A stretch of 28,080 bases of DNA. It comes from Cruorifilaria tuberocauda (Eukaryota; Nematoda; Chromadorea; Rhabditida; Onchocercidae). Location of the stretch: positions 1 to 28,080 of the forward strand of contig JABVXU010000656.1 in assembly GCA_013365365.1 (NCBI GenBank), read 5' to 3'. Shown here piece by piece: positions 10,924 to 22,134 of the stretch. The notes under the pieces are model-generated. The model was not told the DNA's origin, made no database searches, and saw only the letters and a list, made by a program, of their open reading frames with translations. Each line of letters begins with the position of its first letter. The first letter of the stretch is position 1. Made by a program: the position numbers and the translations under genes.

Positions 10924-12589
10924 ATGGTGAGTTATTGCTGTTCTTTTGTAAAATTTATTTGAGAAATATAGTTTTTAAGCTTTTATGAAAGTAATATATG
11001 TTTTCGTAATAGTAAACAGTTGTAATGGTATTTAGAAGTGATACAAAAGGTAGTATTACAATATCTAAATAACTTGTCTGGAACTTTGCGATTATCAAGA
11101 GTGAGAAGAGCCACCAGTGTTTTTATGAAAGTGATAATTTGCAACCGTTGAAAGTATGCAATTAAGGTGTTTTCTTAATCTCTAGTCTTGTATTTTCAGT
11201 AAAATTAAGATTTACAAATAGGTTTGGTTAATCGCAAAGACAGGCTTTGAATTTTTTTAATTATTGAATATTACTGCTGCTAACTTTTTCAATTTCATTT
11301 GACAGAATAACTTTAATTAGTAGAGTTTTCTATTAAATACTGTTTGAGAAGTAATTTAATTAAAATAGTGCAAAAGTTGCCGACATTTGCAGGGGATTGA
11401 TATCAGTCATAAGCATGACCGTAAGGCTCGGCGACGAGTACCTAAAAGTGAAGATCCATACATCCGAGTTTTATTTAAGGTATGTTTCTATTAATTTTTC
11501 AATATTAGTCTGTTTTCAAATTTTTGCTGGTTGAACGAAAGACTTTGATATATGCTTTTGCTGTAAAATTCTTTGGATATTGATATGTGTGCTCTTGTAG
11601 TTAATTTTATTTTGTAGGTGTATTTCTTTTGTTTTATAAAACGAAGCTGTTATGAAATGGGTGTTCAGGGTAAGTTTAGAAACCAATTTTGCCGTCTGCT
11701 TTAGCAGGCATTGAAATAAGATTAATCATCCGAACACAGGCATTGAATAAGATTCGTGTTGGGTTATACTGCTGCGGAATTTCGTTATCAAAGAGTGAGC
11801 GCTAACTCATCTTGTATTTCATTTAATGAATTATAAGCTGTTGTATTTTAGTTATACAAATATCTGGCTCGGCGAACTGGGAAAAAATTCAATCGTATCA
11901 TTACTAAAAGGTTAGTGATGGCTCGTCGCCATCGTCCGCCTATGTCAATTGCTCGTTTGATACGTTATATGAAAAGAGGCGATAATATTAAGAAAATAGC
12001 AGTGGTAGTTGGAACGATTACAGATGATAATCGGATTTTCGAAGTACCCAAACTCACGGTTCGTTTCGCAACGATTGTCATATATTTCGAAGATGTAATT
12101 AAATGTAGTTTCGATGGAACAGTAATTTGATGCGTCAATTAACGAATTTCTAGGTTGCTGCTTTGCATGTGACTAGAGGGGCACGTGCTCGGATAATTAA
12201 AGCAGGTGGCGAAATAATCACACTAGATCAACTCGCTTTGCGTGCACCACGTGGAGAAAATACCTTCTTATTGCAAGGACCACGAAAACACAGATTGGCC
12301 GAAAGACATTTCGGACCTGCACCAGGTGTGCCACACAGTCACACTAAACCACTTGTTCGGTCAAAAGGACGCAAATTTGAACGCGTAAGTTCTTTCAAAG
12401 CTATAATTGTTTATTCGAAAGCTATCTCTATATGTAAAAAATTAGGAGCTATCTGTTATCAAGGTAATTTAAGGTTTTAACCTATTCTTCGAAGACGACG
12501 TTTATTTTGATGTTTTAGTTCTCTGTTTTGCCTCAAGTATGGTGTTTCAGGCTCGTGGGCGTAGAAAGTCTCGCGGTTACAGAAATTGA
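10924..12589 (+). CDS. rpl-18: 60S ribosomal protein L18 (eL18)
   Basis: A structural protein of the large cytoplasmic ribosomal subunit. Exons are 10924-10926 (ATG only), 11393-11479, 11852-12058, 12154-12384 and 12551-12589, encoding 188 aa, the usual eukaryotic L18 length. All coding exon borders are phase 0. Family landmarks are [15 protein letters not shown] at the N-terminus, [24 protein letters not shown] (about residues 80-92), [19 protein letters not shown], a [12 protein letters not shown] block, [23 protein letters not shown], and a short basic C-terminus ending in RN. The donor at 12059 (GTTCGT) is weak, but it is the only choice that joins LTV to AAL in frame. The gene lies head-to-head with ALY/REF. 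Confidence 0.96.
11705..11754 (+). repeat. Short direct repeat in RPL18 intron 2
   Basis: CAGGCATTGAA(A)TAAGATT occurs at 11705-11723 and again at 11737-11754, a 32-nt offset with one indel. A small hairpin (CTGC-TTTA-GCAG) overlaps the first copy. Ribosomal-protein introns often host snoRNAs, but I could not find a convincing box C/D or a complete H/ACA fold. Confidence 0.6.
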
Positions 12590-12776
12590 TAATGTTATTT
12601 ATAATCCTTGTAAGCGTTGTTGTCATATTTTTATCAGTTTGTTTTCAAATTGTTATATTTATATTTCATAAAATATTAACCCGTAAGGGACTCACTCAAA
12701 ATCAGTACATGTAAAAAGTTAAAGTTATGTGGAAATCAAGTGCTGTTTGCAGTAATATTAATTCCTCCATAATTTC

Positions 12777-13085
12777 CTAAATATTTCGTCGCATCTGGAA
12801 AGAGGTGGTAGAATAGATTGGAAGGAGTTGTAATTGATCTGAGAGGTTTTCCTGGTAGAGTAATGTGGCATTAGATGGGAGTTTGTGTAATCAAATTGAT
12901 TCTAAAATGATCAGATAAAGAAATGGTAAATCGGCACTTACGTAATATTTCCACAGGTGCTCGAGTTTGTCTCTCAATGGATCGCTATTCATTGAAACTT
13001 GAATGAGACACTGAACTTTGGCGAGGACTAGATTATTTGTATCCGCGATCAGTATGGTGGAATATTTCAAATTCTTTGAACTAAT
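12777..13085 (-). CDS. Unrecognised minus-strand gene, last two exons (5' part unresolved)
   Basis: Two minus-strand exons join in phase 0. The inner exon runs from about 13085 (or 13080) to 12942 and ends at a consensus donor GTAAGT. The terminal exon, 12851-12777, follows a good acceptor (CTCTACCAG) and ends in TAG. The joined peptide is about 72 aa, contains LRDKLEHLWKYY followed by ENLSDQLQLLP, and reads as a continuous charged/leucine helix. The upstream exons are not settled: a strong acceptor (CTTTTCTAAGCTTTCAG) ends at about 13589, followed 17 bases later by an ATG, which could be the 5' exon, but I could not connect it in phase. It is convergent with RPL18. No family was recognised. 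An opposite-strand open frame at 13018-13239 is probably its shadow. Confidence 0.45.
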
Positions 13086-14158
13086 CTCGGTAATCGTAAA
13101 AAACGATTGTAAATGTGATAGGATATTTATAGTCAAGGTTTATTATTGGGAACAGTTGGATTTTGTCCAATGTTTTTTTTTTTTGGAAAAACATTTTGTT
13201 CACTGTTTTTTGGATCTAACTTTTTGTTCCAAATCATAGAGTTTTTGTTGCTAAAGAAACCAAAAAAGATGAAAACGTTAATTTTTTATTTTTGAAATTT
13301 GCGTAACTTTTATACATTTTTATATATTTTTTAATTTCGTATGACTTTCGTATATTTTTAAATTTCTCGTAACTTTGATGGCTTTCTGACAATTTAGCAC
13401 ATCATATCTTCAAATTATCGGATCATGACATGTGATGCTTTAAGTTCTTTTATCTTGTTGATCAAGCCATTGATGCAAAACTACAAGCAATTATGCAGTG
13501 CTGCAACAGGTATGGTATTTACGACTGCTCTTGAATGGATTTGAACGGAGGTTATATAGTAATGGCATGGTTTGGAATGATGAAACTGAAAGCTTAGAAA
13601 AGCAGAGAAACTAAGTTTTCAAAAAAAAGATATAATAATCCATTTGAGCTGTCGTATTAATCTGCCATTTTCCAGGCATTGAATGTTTAGGTTTGGCAAC
13701 ATTTGTTGTGGTGTCGTCCTTTTTTTGTAAAATCATTCAATTTCCAGCGAAGCTTTGACTCATCGAATTTCAAATCATTCGCTCTTTCGTCATTTATTGC
13801 TGGTCTGACAGCTCGATATTGGGTGAATTGCATAAGTAAGATGCTTTGACATTTATATGAATTCTGATTTTGAAGAAATTTGATTTTTCCTGTACCGAAA
13901 AAAAAGAAAAAAAACACAAAGTGAATGATTTCCATAATGCAAGCACCAATATGCCTGCTGAATTGCTAGCAATCATGAATGCCCTGAATGTTATTTTAAA
14001 AATCCAAAGTTGTTTTAAATTTAGCCCAGCAATGTTTGAATTAAGGCTTCTGATGAAATTAGCTTATGGAAATTGGATGGGAATCGAATTAACTAGGCGA
14101 AGTGGTTTCTAAGAGGAGTTTCTATTCTGTATTCTATAAAATTTATAATCTGTCGCTA
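13086..14158. other. Region with short open frames on both strands, unresolved
   Basis: Competing open frames overlap here (minus 13687-13935 and plus 13870-14112, each about 80 codons), with coding-like patches but no clean donor/acceptor pairs. It may include the missing 5' exons of the minus-strand gene or a decayed copy of something else. AT-rich quasi-repeats built on CGTAACTTT and CGTATGACTTT lie at 13301-13377. Confidence 0.3.
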
Positions 14159-14253
14159 GGTGCTATGTTTTAAAATTATTTATAGGTTGCTATGTTCTAA
14201 AATTTATTCTAAGTTGCTATATTTAAAAATTAGTCACAAGTTGCCTTGTTTTA
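14159..14253. repeat. 27-bp tandem repeat, about 3.5 copies
   Basis: Diverged 27-base units begin at 14159, 14186 and 14213, each with a G(G/T)TGCTAT start followed by an A/T-rich remainder; a partial copy starts at 14240. Confidence 0.8.
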
Positions 14254-14435
14254 TTGTTGAACTTGAGGCTAGTTTTATTTGTGTTCTATTAATTCGTTAT
14301 ATTCTGCTAATTCCTTATATTATTTGTCTTGTTTGTTCGCATGATTAATCTTATTCAATGCCTGGTTAAAAAAAAAGGACTCGATTTTTCAGGAAAAAGA
14401 AAAAAAGAGTATCGAAATTTAGCTTCCTGAATGTA

Positions 14436-14462
14436 GTGTGTGTGTGTGTGTGTGTGTGTGTG
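14436..14462. repeat. (GT)n microsatellite
   Basis: An uninterrupted run of GT dinucleotides, 13-14 units. Confidence 0.95.
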
Positions 14463-16702
14463 AAGTGATAATCGGTGGAGAGTTCTATCAGTTCACCGAT
14501 TACACTCAACCATCTCATCAAATGCTGTTCTAAATTTTTTCCTTCATCGTCACATCGTTCATTTGTTCGTTTTTTTGTGAGTGAAAGATGTGTAATTCAA
14601 ACGTAAAAGTGATGTCAGAAGTGTCATTATTAAACAATACATTCGGTAAAGAATATTTAACAAGCACTTGCTTTGTGGTATTATATTCATAATGCACTAA
14701 ATGTTGAAAAGTTTCAAGTTTGCTAATAGGATAAATAAAAATTGATCATAATTAATGGAGCAGAAAATGTCTTTTTCTTCTAAAATTTTCAAAGTAATTA
14801 CTTGAAGTACGTAATACAATTCATTCATCGGATGCACTATAATTTCCATTATCTGGTGCAAGACAGTAAGCAATAAGAAGTGATGCAATACATGCCGGCG
14901 GAAATTAATGATTAAAAATCAGTAACTAAAAGCATCAGATGTAGTTATTTTGAATTTTACAGAAATTAATATCATTTTTAACAGAATAAAGTTGGTTGAA
15001 ATTATTGACATTTAGTTCTTAATGAATTAAACGAATTCATGGCCTTAAAATTTCTTAAAGCTTTTTAAATTTTTGGAATTTAGATTTCTTTCGTTGACAA
15101 GTTAATATTTTTGATAAATGATAAAATTTCGGTAACATCATATGAGATGGTGAATAAGCGATATCGTTTCTCCAGTGCAATATTCTGATGATTGTTACAA
15201 ATATATAATTCTTAGCACTTTTCATTTAGAAAAAATCTTTAATTATATTTTCAATATAAATTATAATGACGTATATTATACCAAATCAATTGAATTTTAA
15301 CTGAGTTGAAATCCCCTATATATGATTAAGTGATTTTAGATTTACATTTTGTTGATAAAACTCTTAATCTTCAAAAAAAATTTTTCCTTTTTGCATACTG
15401 ATTTATTTGAAAGTATGGCCTTAATTTTAATCAAATAAAATTATTGTAAAATCTGTTAGATAAGAAATGAAAAAATCAGTAATAGGTTTAATGCAAAATT
15501 AGCTATTCGATAGGATTAAATCTAATGAATGATTAGAAATGGCAATCGGTGAAATTATATAAAAAATAAAATTTTTAGTCGACAAATGGGTTTTTGAATT
15601 TCCGTCGAAAGTTTGGATTTGCGGGTGAAAAATCGTTCTATTTTTTTTTTCTCATTTTTTCGTTTTTAAATTTTGAACTTACAAGGCCGTAATCTACGTG
15701 GCATTCATTATAACTGTTGTTTTATGCTCAGCGCATCTCATATTGTAAATTCATAATTAATGATTGAAGTTTTAGATTGTTGTTTAAAGACGATCAATTT
15801 TTGATAGGATCAAGAAATAAATATAATTTACTTAACGAATATATATATGAAAATAGTAAACAGGATTTCATTGATATTTTATAATGTTAGGTTTCCGTAT
15901 TATATAAATCTTTGAATGTAATCACAGATAATCATTTAATGATATATCTCTCGTTATCGATAGAATTAGGAATGTTTATTCAACAAAATCCTTTTTTCCT
16001 TTTTTTTGTAGTAAATTACAACTCAAGTTCGATGTATTTTTAAACTAGAACATTTGGTATTGCTGTTTATAACAGCGATTGTTGAACAGAAGTGATATAG
16101 TGATGATCCTCGGGAGCATAACTGTATCAGAATAAAATATGTGTCGAATGATAGGAATGAGTATCAATCTCATCCTTATCACTGTATCGTCTTTCATCGA
16201 ATGTTAAAGAGGAGATGAAAATGAAACTAACTAATATATGTATTGATTGATTTACTACAAATAATGATAAATATTTGTATTCATTTTTCTCGACTATTTA
16301 CACATACATACATATATAAAAAGATAATTTAAATATATATATGTATAGGAATTAAAAATAGTATATCAGTGATTATCAATATCTTATAGTAGCTATAAAT
16401 TTTGTTGTCGACCTATTAACCATAATCGTCATTATCATTGTTGTGTAGAGAAGAGTATCGAGATCGCAGTTGTGAAAAGATCGTCGCCAATCGTTGTTAC
16501 CATCGTTGTCGCGAATATATCGCTATTGCTGTCGCACAACATCATTGCCATGGTTATCGTCATCAACTCTCCCGTCTGAATAACGAGCTCTCATTGGCAA
16601 ATTAACGGGCAACTTTTTGGGCGAGGTTATCAACTATCTTATCGTCTTGTGAATTTCGTATATGCTGCACAACAGTCAATATTGTTGGTACAAGTTGAAT
16701 TA
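14463..16702. other. AT-rich intergenic DNA, upstream of the membrane-protein gene
   Basis: No gene is supported. The part from about 16416 to 16690 is less AT-rich, with many CpG and ATCGTT/GTCG-like triplets, and probably contains the promoter of the gene starting at 16719. An imperfect small hairpin lies at 16149-16181. Confidence 0.45.
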
Positions 16703-16711
16703 TTATTATAG
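16703..16711 (+). promoter_or_regulatory. Probable spliced-leader acceptor of the membrane-protein gene
   Basis: TTATTATAG ends at 16711, seven bases before the ATG at 16719. A very short leader after an acceptor is typical of nematode trans-splicing. An upstream cis exon is an alternative. Confidence 0.45.
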
Positions 16712-16718
16712 CTAATCA

Positions 16719-16811
16719 ATGATTATTATTATTTTATCATTATTCCTAGATTTATTAATTGTTAATTTATTGGATTATAAATATACTGAAACGTATGCAT
16801 ATCCATTGGAA

Positions 16812-16847
<36 letters not shown>

Positions 16848-19800
16848 GAAAATTATTGGCTAACAGTTCATCGTTATTTAAATTCGCCTGATATTATTTA
16901 TTTTACCAAATGTTCATCATCTATCAAGATATGTTCAACAATTCCTGATTCATCTGTTGTACCTGATCAAGATGTTACTGAATCAATGGTAAAACAACAA
17001 TGTTCATGTCAATGTAATACTGAAACTGCAGCATTTTTACCTTCTACTCGAAGCTGTATCAATAAACTTGGTAATTTTCCAGAATTTCATTATCATCGTC
17101 TTACATTTCACATAACCCAATTTTAATGTCGTTTTAACGTCTTCTTCTTCATTTATTGTCTGATACATTACAAATCTTTACTGTTTTCGCCATTATCATT
17201 TTTATTAATTTTTTTTTTAGAAACTTTTTCAGAATACTGCCAAATTTTGAAACACTTATTAAAATGATTAAAATTTCGTAAAGTTTATGGAAAATTCAAA
17301 AATAAACGAATAATCTGAAAGTAAACATACAATCCTCTACATTATTTATTTGATGTAATGGAATTATTTGTTACTGCAATGATTGATTACCTTTAATAAT
17401 AATATGCCATTATAAACATTAGTTTTGAAAAGTACCTATCATAAATAATTAAATTAAGCAATATATTATAATGTACCGTAACCATTTATAAATTTTTAAT
17501 TTACTTTTTTAAAAAAACAAAATGGAAAGGGGAAAAAAAAATTTTCCCCGATCATTACGAGTCATTTGTTTTGATCGAAATATCTATAAGTATTTATTAA
17601 TTATTAAAACAATTTTGGAAATTGGAATTTTTTCTGAAAGTTTACTCAATTCCAAAAATAGAGAAAAAAGGATGATTTCATTGAGTTATTATTGTTATCT
17701 ATTTGATATATAAAGTATATTACTAAACAAATTTTATTCAGTGCAATTATTAATTAACTTAGAGCAAGGTAAAAGTAATCAGTTAAGTTCAAATATTTCT
17801 GTTAGCTAATTACAAATTATTGTTTTCATTCTAAGCATATTTTGTTTTCATCTTTTTAATTAACCGATCAGTTGAAATATCTATCATTAAATTGAAGATA
17901 AAGGACAAAAGAAAGAGAAGAAGAAGTGGAATGTCCTTAGTTTACTAATTTTTTCCACTCTCCTATACATATCACAAAAATTCCACTCAATGAAATAACC
18001 GTAGATTTCCTTTCAATTTTTCTTTTTTTGTAAAGTAAACAGGTAATGATATATGTTAGCATGTACTTAATGCTATCATATCAGTTGACTAATCAGAGAT
18101 TTTTCATTTTTAATTAATTAAACTTTGAATGATAAGAATGAAAGAAGTTTAATGTTTCATAAACATTAAAACATTATTAGAAATTTTTCATATTTGATTA
18201 ATTATAAAAAATAAAATCTTATTGAAAATTAGAGTATTGATTGGAAAATTTGAGGTGTATTTATAAAATGTTAATTCTTCTTGAATTACTACTACTATTT
18301 ACTAATAACTGATATTTATAATAAATAACTTACTTTAATTATAGTTACAAAAAAAAAGGAAATGATTTTTTTCTTGACTACAATTATAGTAATTAAAAAC
18401 TTAGGAAGTATTTGTTGTAAAAATAAATCAACGATAATTTAGTCAGTGAAAAAATATTATAATGAAATTTATAAAAATCTTCAGAGTTCTTTTAATGTGA
18501 TAAACAAACAGGAATTTAATGGTAAACAAATAGGAATAATATTTCCCCTCTCAATGATATCTCTTGAAATCTCAGATGAATGTCGTCAACAAATACCATT
18601 TCAATATATCAACGATCATGTTAAACGATGGTTACCAACTTTTAGTATACCAGCAACAAATAGCATTTTTGCACCATCACATATAATTCTTTGGAATGGT
18701 AATTATTTATTTTAATCTTCTATTAGCTTATTTTCTATGCATTTTATAAATTTAAATGAATAAGAATAGAAATATTAAATTTAAATTTAAACATAATCTT
18801 TTTAAATTTTATTCCTGGAAGAAAAAATAAAAAACAGAAATTGAAATTATTCCAGAAGTGATAAAACGAAGAGATGGTATCGGTGAAGATGATTTAAAAT
18901 GTTTTGTAAAAGATGTTTTCATACAAACCGACGATTTTTGGATATTGCGCAATGATAGTGAACTGTTTAAATTGGGAAGCCACAATTACACTAATTATCT
19001 TATTGTATGCATTTGATACTATTATAATTCATTTATTAACAATACTTATTGAATCATTTATTGAGCAACAAAAGATAATTTTGTCTTAATAATTATTGCT
19101 AATTAATTCAGTTAACACTAAATGCTTATACTGAAATTAAAATAGAATTTCTAATGATTAATAATAATTTCGAAAAGTTTTAAAATATCAATTATCTGTG
19201 GATAATATGTATTGATGAATTGCTTTAAACTATTTTTTTCATCTCTAGTTTTAAAAGTTTGCAAAGTTTTTTAAAAAATTTTTTTTTTCAATTTTTTGTT
19301 TAGTGGACAGGAAGTGAAACAGATGCTAAAAAGATGGAAGGTAGTATTGTACAGCTAAAAATATCCTGCAACAATACTAACTCTGAATTATACTGTATTG
19401 CATTTCGAATTGCTGGCGTACGTGGTAAAATTTTCATTCCATATTTGATTGATCAAATAATAAGTTTAAATTTCGTATTTATTTGATAAAATTGAGGTCA
19501 TTTATTGATTTTGTTGTAATAGTGAATGTAATGAATGAAATGATTTTAATAGTTAAGAAAGATTTCATGAAATTTATACAAACTATAACTAATTATATTA
19601 AATTGTATGGACATATTATAAATAATAATCAATATTAGCAATAAAACAAAAAGCAAAATTTAATTTAAAAATAAAATTCTTAAATCAGTTAGTAGCTGAG
19701 AATTAAATAAGTTAAAATTTTTTATTTATTTAATTAAATTAAAATCATTTATTGATTTAAAAAAAAAATTTTAAAGAAAATTTTCAGTAAATGCTCATTT

Positions 19801-21935
19801 ATCTTATCGATTAAATGATATGCAATGGAATCGAATTGAATTAATTATGTGTGTATTACTTACAACACTTCTTGGTGTAACATTATTTGGTGGTATTGCA
19901 TTGTGGAAAATATGTTGGAAGAATGAAAAAAATAAACTTGTCACAATCATGCAAATGCAATTTCTCTATCATATGAAACAACAACAAGTATACACTCTTT
20001 AATTTCCCTTATAATTATCAATGATAAGTGATAATGATAATGATAAGTAATTAGAGTACTTTTTTAATCACTATTAGTTAAAATTATTGCAAAGAATTTC
20101 TATCACTAAGAATCAACCATCATACATCAATGGAATAAGTTAATAAGTCAAGAAAGAGTATGAGTGTATGATTTTTTTAGGATAAAAGGGATTAAGTTAT
20201 GCTAAATTGATTTTGTACTTTTGACTTCCTTAATGAATTTATTAGTACTTTAAAAAAATTTTTTTTTATTCCACAATATTTAGTATAAGTTTTGTGAAAT
20301 TTTTTTCAAATAGAATTTAAGTAATAATTTTCTTTTCTAGATATTCAATTCTTCATTTTATTTGGATAGCATTTATAATTTATAAAATGAAACTATTTTT
20401 AGATACATATGCAAGAGCAAATAGCATCAATAAAAGCAAGTATTGAAAGACATCCAGCATTTGAAAATGAAACTGACCAATGTCCAACAAATGTTGGAAT
20501 GCAAAAGAGGAAACTTTATTTTAGTGCAGGTAATTTCTTTTTATCACTTTTCATATCTTAAGATGTAAATTTTTGATTAGAATTTTAGAGTGAATAGCAT
20601 TTTTTAGCTTTTAAGATCTTTTAAGATAACTTTTTTTTCATTTAGCCCTATAAAAAACTATTGAAGTATTACTTATTCTTGTATAAAGCTGAAAATTTCA
20701 ATCTACTCACTATGAATTCATATTTGTAATTTTTCTTCTTGTATATTTCAATGGATAAAAATTCAACGAAAAAAGTGATCCTCTCAAAACTGTAGAATGT
20801 GTAAGCTGAAATATATTGAAATCATTAATGCTTTACATTATATTTTAATAATGTAATTATTTAAGATTTCTTTGAACCTGAATTAATGGCTAATCCACCA
20901 GTGTTAGCGGTGCAATTTGTATACGAACTACGGAAGATGATTGATATAGCTAAGGATCGTATTAGGATGAAGCGACACGTTCCAACTCTAACAACCATCT
21001 CGGAAGATAGCGAAAGCGATGAATACCTGGAAATACCACGACCGCCAAGTCGAATGAATGAGCGTATTGATGAGCTTTCACCAAAATCTCTAAATTCAGT
21101 GGATTCTGGATGTGATTCGATGAGTGACGAAGATGTTCAGAATCAGCAAATATTGGCACAGGATAAGGAACAAAAATCGGAGCAAATACGGAAAACGGAT
21201 AAAGGTAAAAAATGGAATGAGGTTGAATTGGAGGGAAAAAGAAAAGAGGGCGAAGATAAGCAACCGGATCCTTGTCTTCAAAATATCCGGCAATGTACAA
21301 TAATACCAAATAAAATTCCTGCAGTTGGCAATTTAACACCACGGCCGGTTACCAAAATTGTACAAATTTCTCGAGTACCTACCACATCGTCATCTCGTAT
21401 AACCTTGGTGACAACATCACAACGACTTAATCCAAAACCTTCCCCATCTTCTGATACATCCAAAATAATTTATGATCGTCAAAATGGTGCGAATGCATTG
21501 GCTGAAAATGCTATTTCATCTACGGTATCTAAATTACCAGATTTGGCATCAATAAAACGTGAACCACCAAATCTAAAGCATATCCTGAATAATGTACCAC
21601 CACCATTACCGGAAACTACTCCACCATCTGTATCATCACCGTGCCGTAATCGATTATACAGCGGACGGCGAAAAGCCTATGCCGTTTTTCCGAATAGTGA
21701 TTTGATGCTTAAAAAATCATTGCCACGACGATCGAGAAAACAGCAACGATTTGGAAATGCTACTGCAATTGCTGTACAAACAACATTATCATTATCACCT
21801 CCATCATCAACCTCATCATCATCAGTATCACAATCCTCACCACAATCATCATCTTCATCATTGTCATCATCATCATCATTATCATCATCGTCATCATCAT
21901 CATCATCATTGGCTTGTGTATCATCCGCTACGTAA
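16719..21935 (+). CDS. Single-pass type I membrane protein with long Ser/Pro-rich cytoplasmic tail
   Basis: Seven exons join in matching phase: 16719-17070, 18447-18698, 18856-19004, 19304-19424, 19788-19987, 20403-20529 and 20866-21935, giving 756 aa. In order: a hydrophobic signal-like N-terminus (about 1-20); a His12 tract (32-43); a Cys-rich ectodomain with CSCQC and glycosylation sequons (NDS, NYT, NNT); one TM helix at about 308-331 flanked by WKICWK; then a 425-residue cytoplasmic tail. The tail has a conserved-looking helix (LAVQFVYELRKMIDIAKDRI, about 414-433), acidic Ser clusters (SEDSESDEYLEI), a DSGCDS motif at 480-485, Pro-rich stretches, and a C-terminal poly-Ser run. I do not recognise the family. 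The general plan (ectodomain, one TM, long disordered tail) resembles KIAA1549-type proteins, which is only a guess. The acceptor at 20865 (TTTAAG) is atypical but keeps frame. Confidence 0.8.
16812..16847 (+). repeat. (CAT)12 coding for polyhistidine
   Basis: Twelve pure CAT codons encode His12 just after the signal-like segment of the membrane protein. The run is uninterrupted, so recent expansion is likely and length may vary between isolates. Confidence 0.95.
21778..21915 (+). repeat. Imperfect (TCA)n coding for polyserine
   Basis: The 3' end of the same gene is a TCA/TCT-type trinucleotide repeat read as Ser. It is the same CAT/ATC/TCA repeat class as the His tract, in another phase. 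The +2 frame gives a His-rich shadow open frame at 21751-21942. Confidence 0.9.
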
Positions 21936-21993
21936 TAAGTAGTTTATAGGTTATATTATTCGGGTTTTAGCTTCTCCTTTCATTAACATTTAT

Positions 21994-22077
21994 AACAATC
22001 TTAAGAAATTTTCAATTGGTTAACAGTCTTAAGAAACTTTCAATTTGTTAACAATCTTAAGAAATTTTCAATTTGTT
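21994..22077. repeat. Three 28-bp tandem repeats in the 3' UTR
   Basis: Nearly identical 28-base units start at 21994, 22022 and 22050; each has AACAATCTTAAG followed by AAATTTTCAATTTGTT or close variants. They lie between the stop codon (21933-21935) and the AATAAA at 22129. Confidence 0.95.
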
Positions 22078-22128
22078 ACTTTTATATTTGAAGAATTTAT
22101 TTCTTTGTTTTTTTGCTACCGATAGGGC

Positions 22129-22134
22129 AATAAA
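22129..22134 (+). terminator. Candidate poly(A) signal of the membrane-protein gene
   Basis: AATAAA lies about 195 bases after the stop codon, a reasonable nematode 3' UTR length. Confidence 0.55.

Noticed and set aside
14697..14888. Minus-strand open frame with a GTAATT donor-like site, and a competing plus-strand exon-like reading ending at GTAAGC
   Set aside because: Neither strand has a convincing acceptor or partner exon, so no gene could be supported.
16096..16190. GTGATGA resembling a box C of a C/D snoRNA
   Set aside because: No CTGA box D was found at a suitable distance, and no terminal stem.
16416..16610. Plus-strand open frame of about 60 codons upstream of the membrane-protein gene
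   Set aside because: It has no start codon, no supported splice sites and no family similarity; triplet-like promoter sequence can stay open by chance.
21751..21942. His-rich 63-codon open frame overlapping the end of the membrane-protein gene
   Set aside because: It is the CAT phase of the TCA repeat that encodes polyserine in the real frame; it has no independent support.
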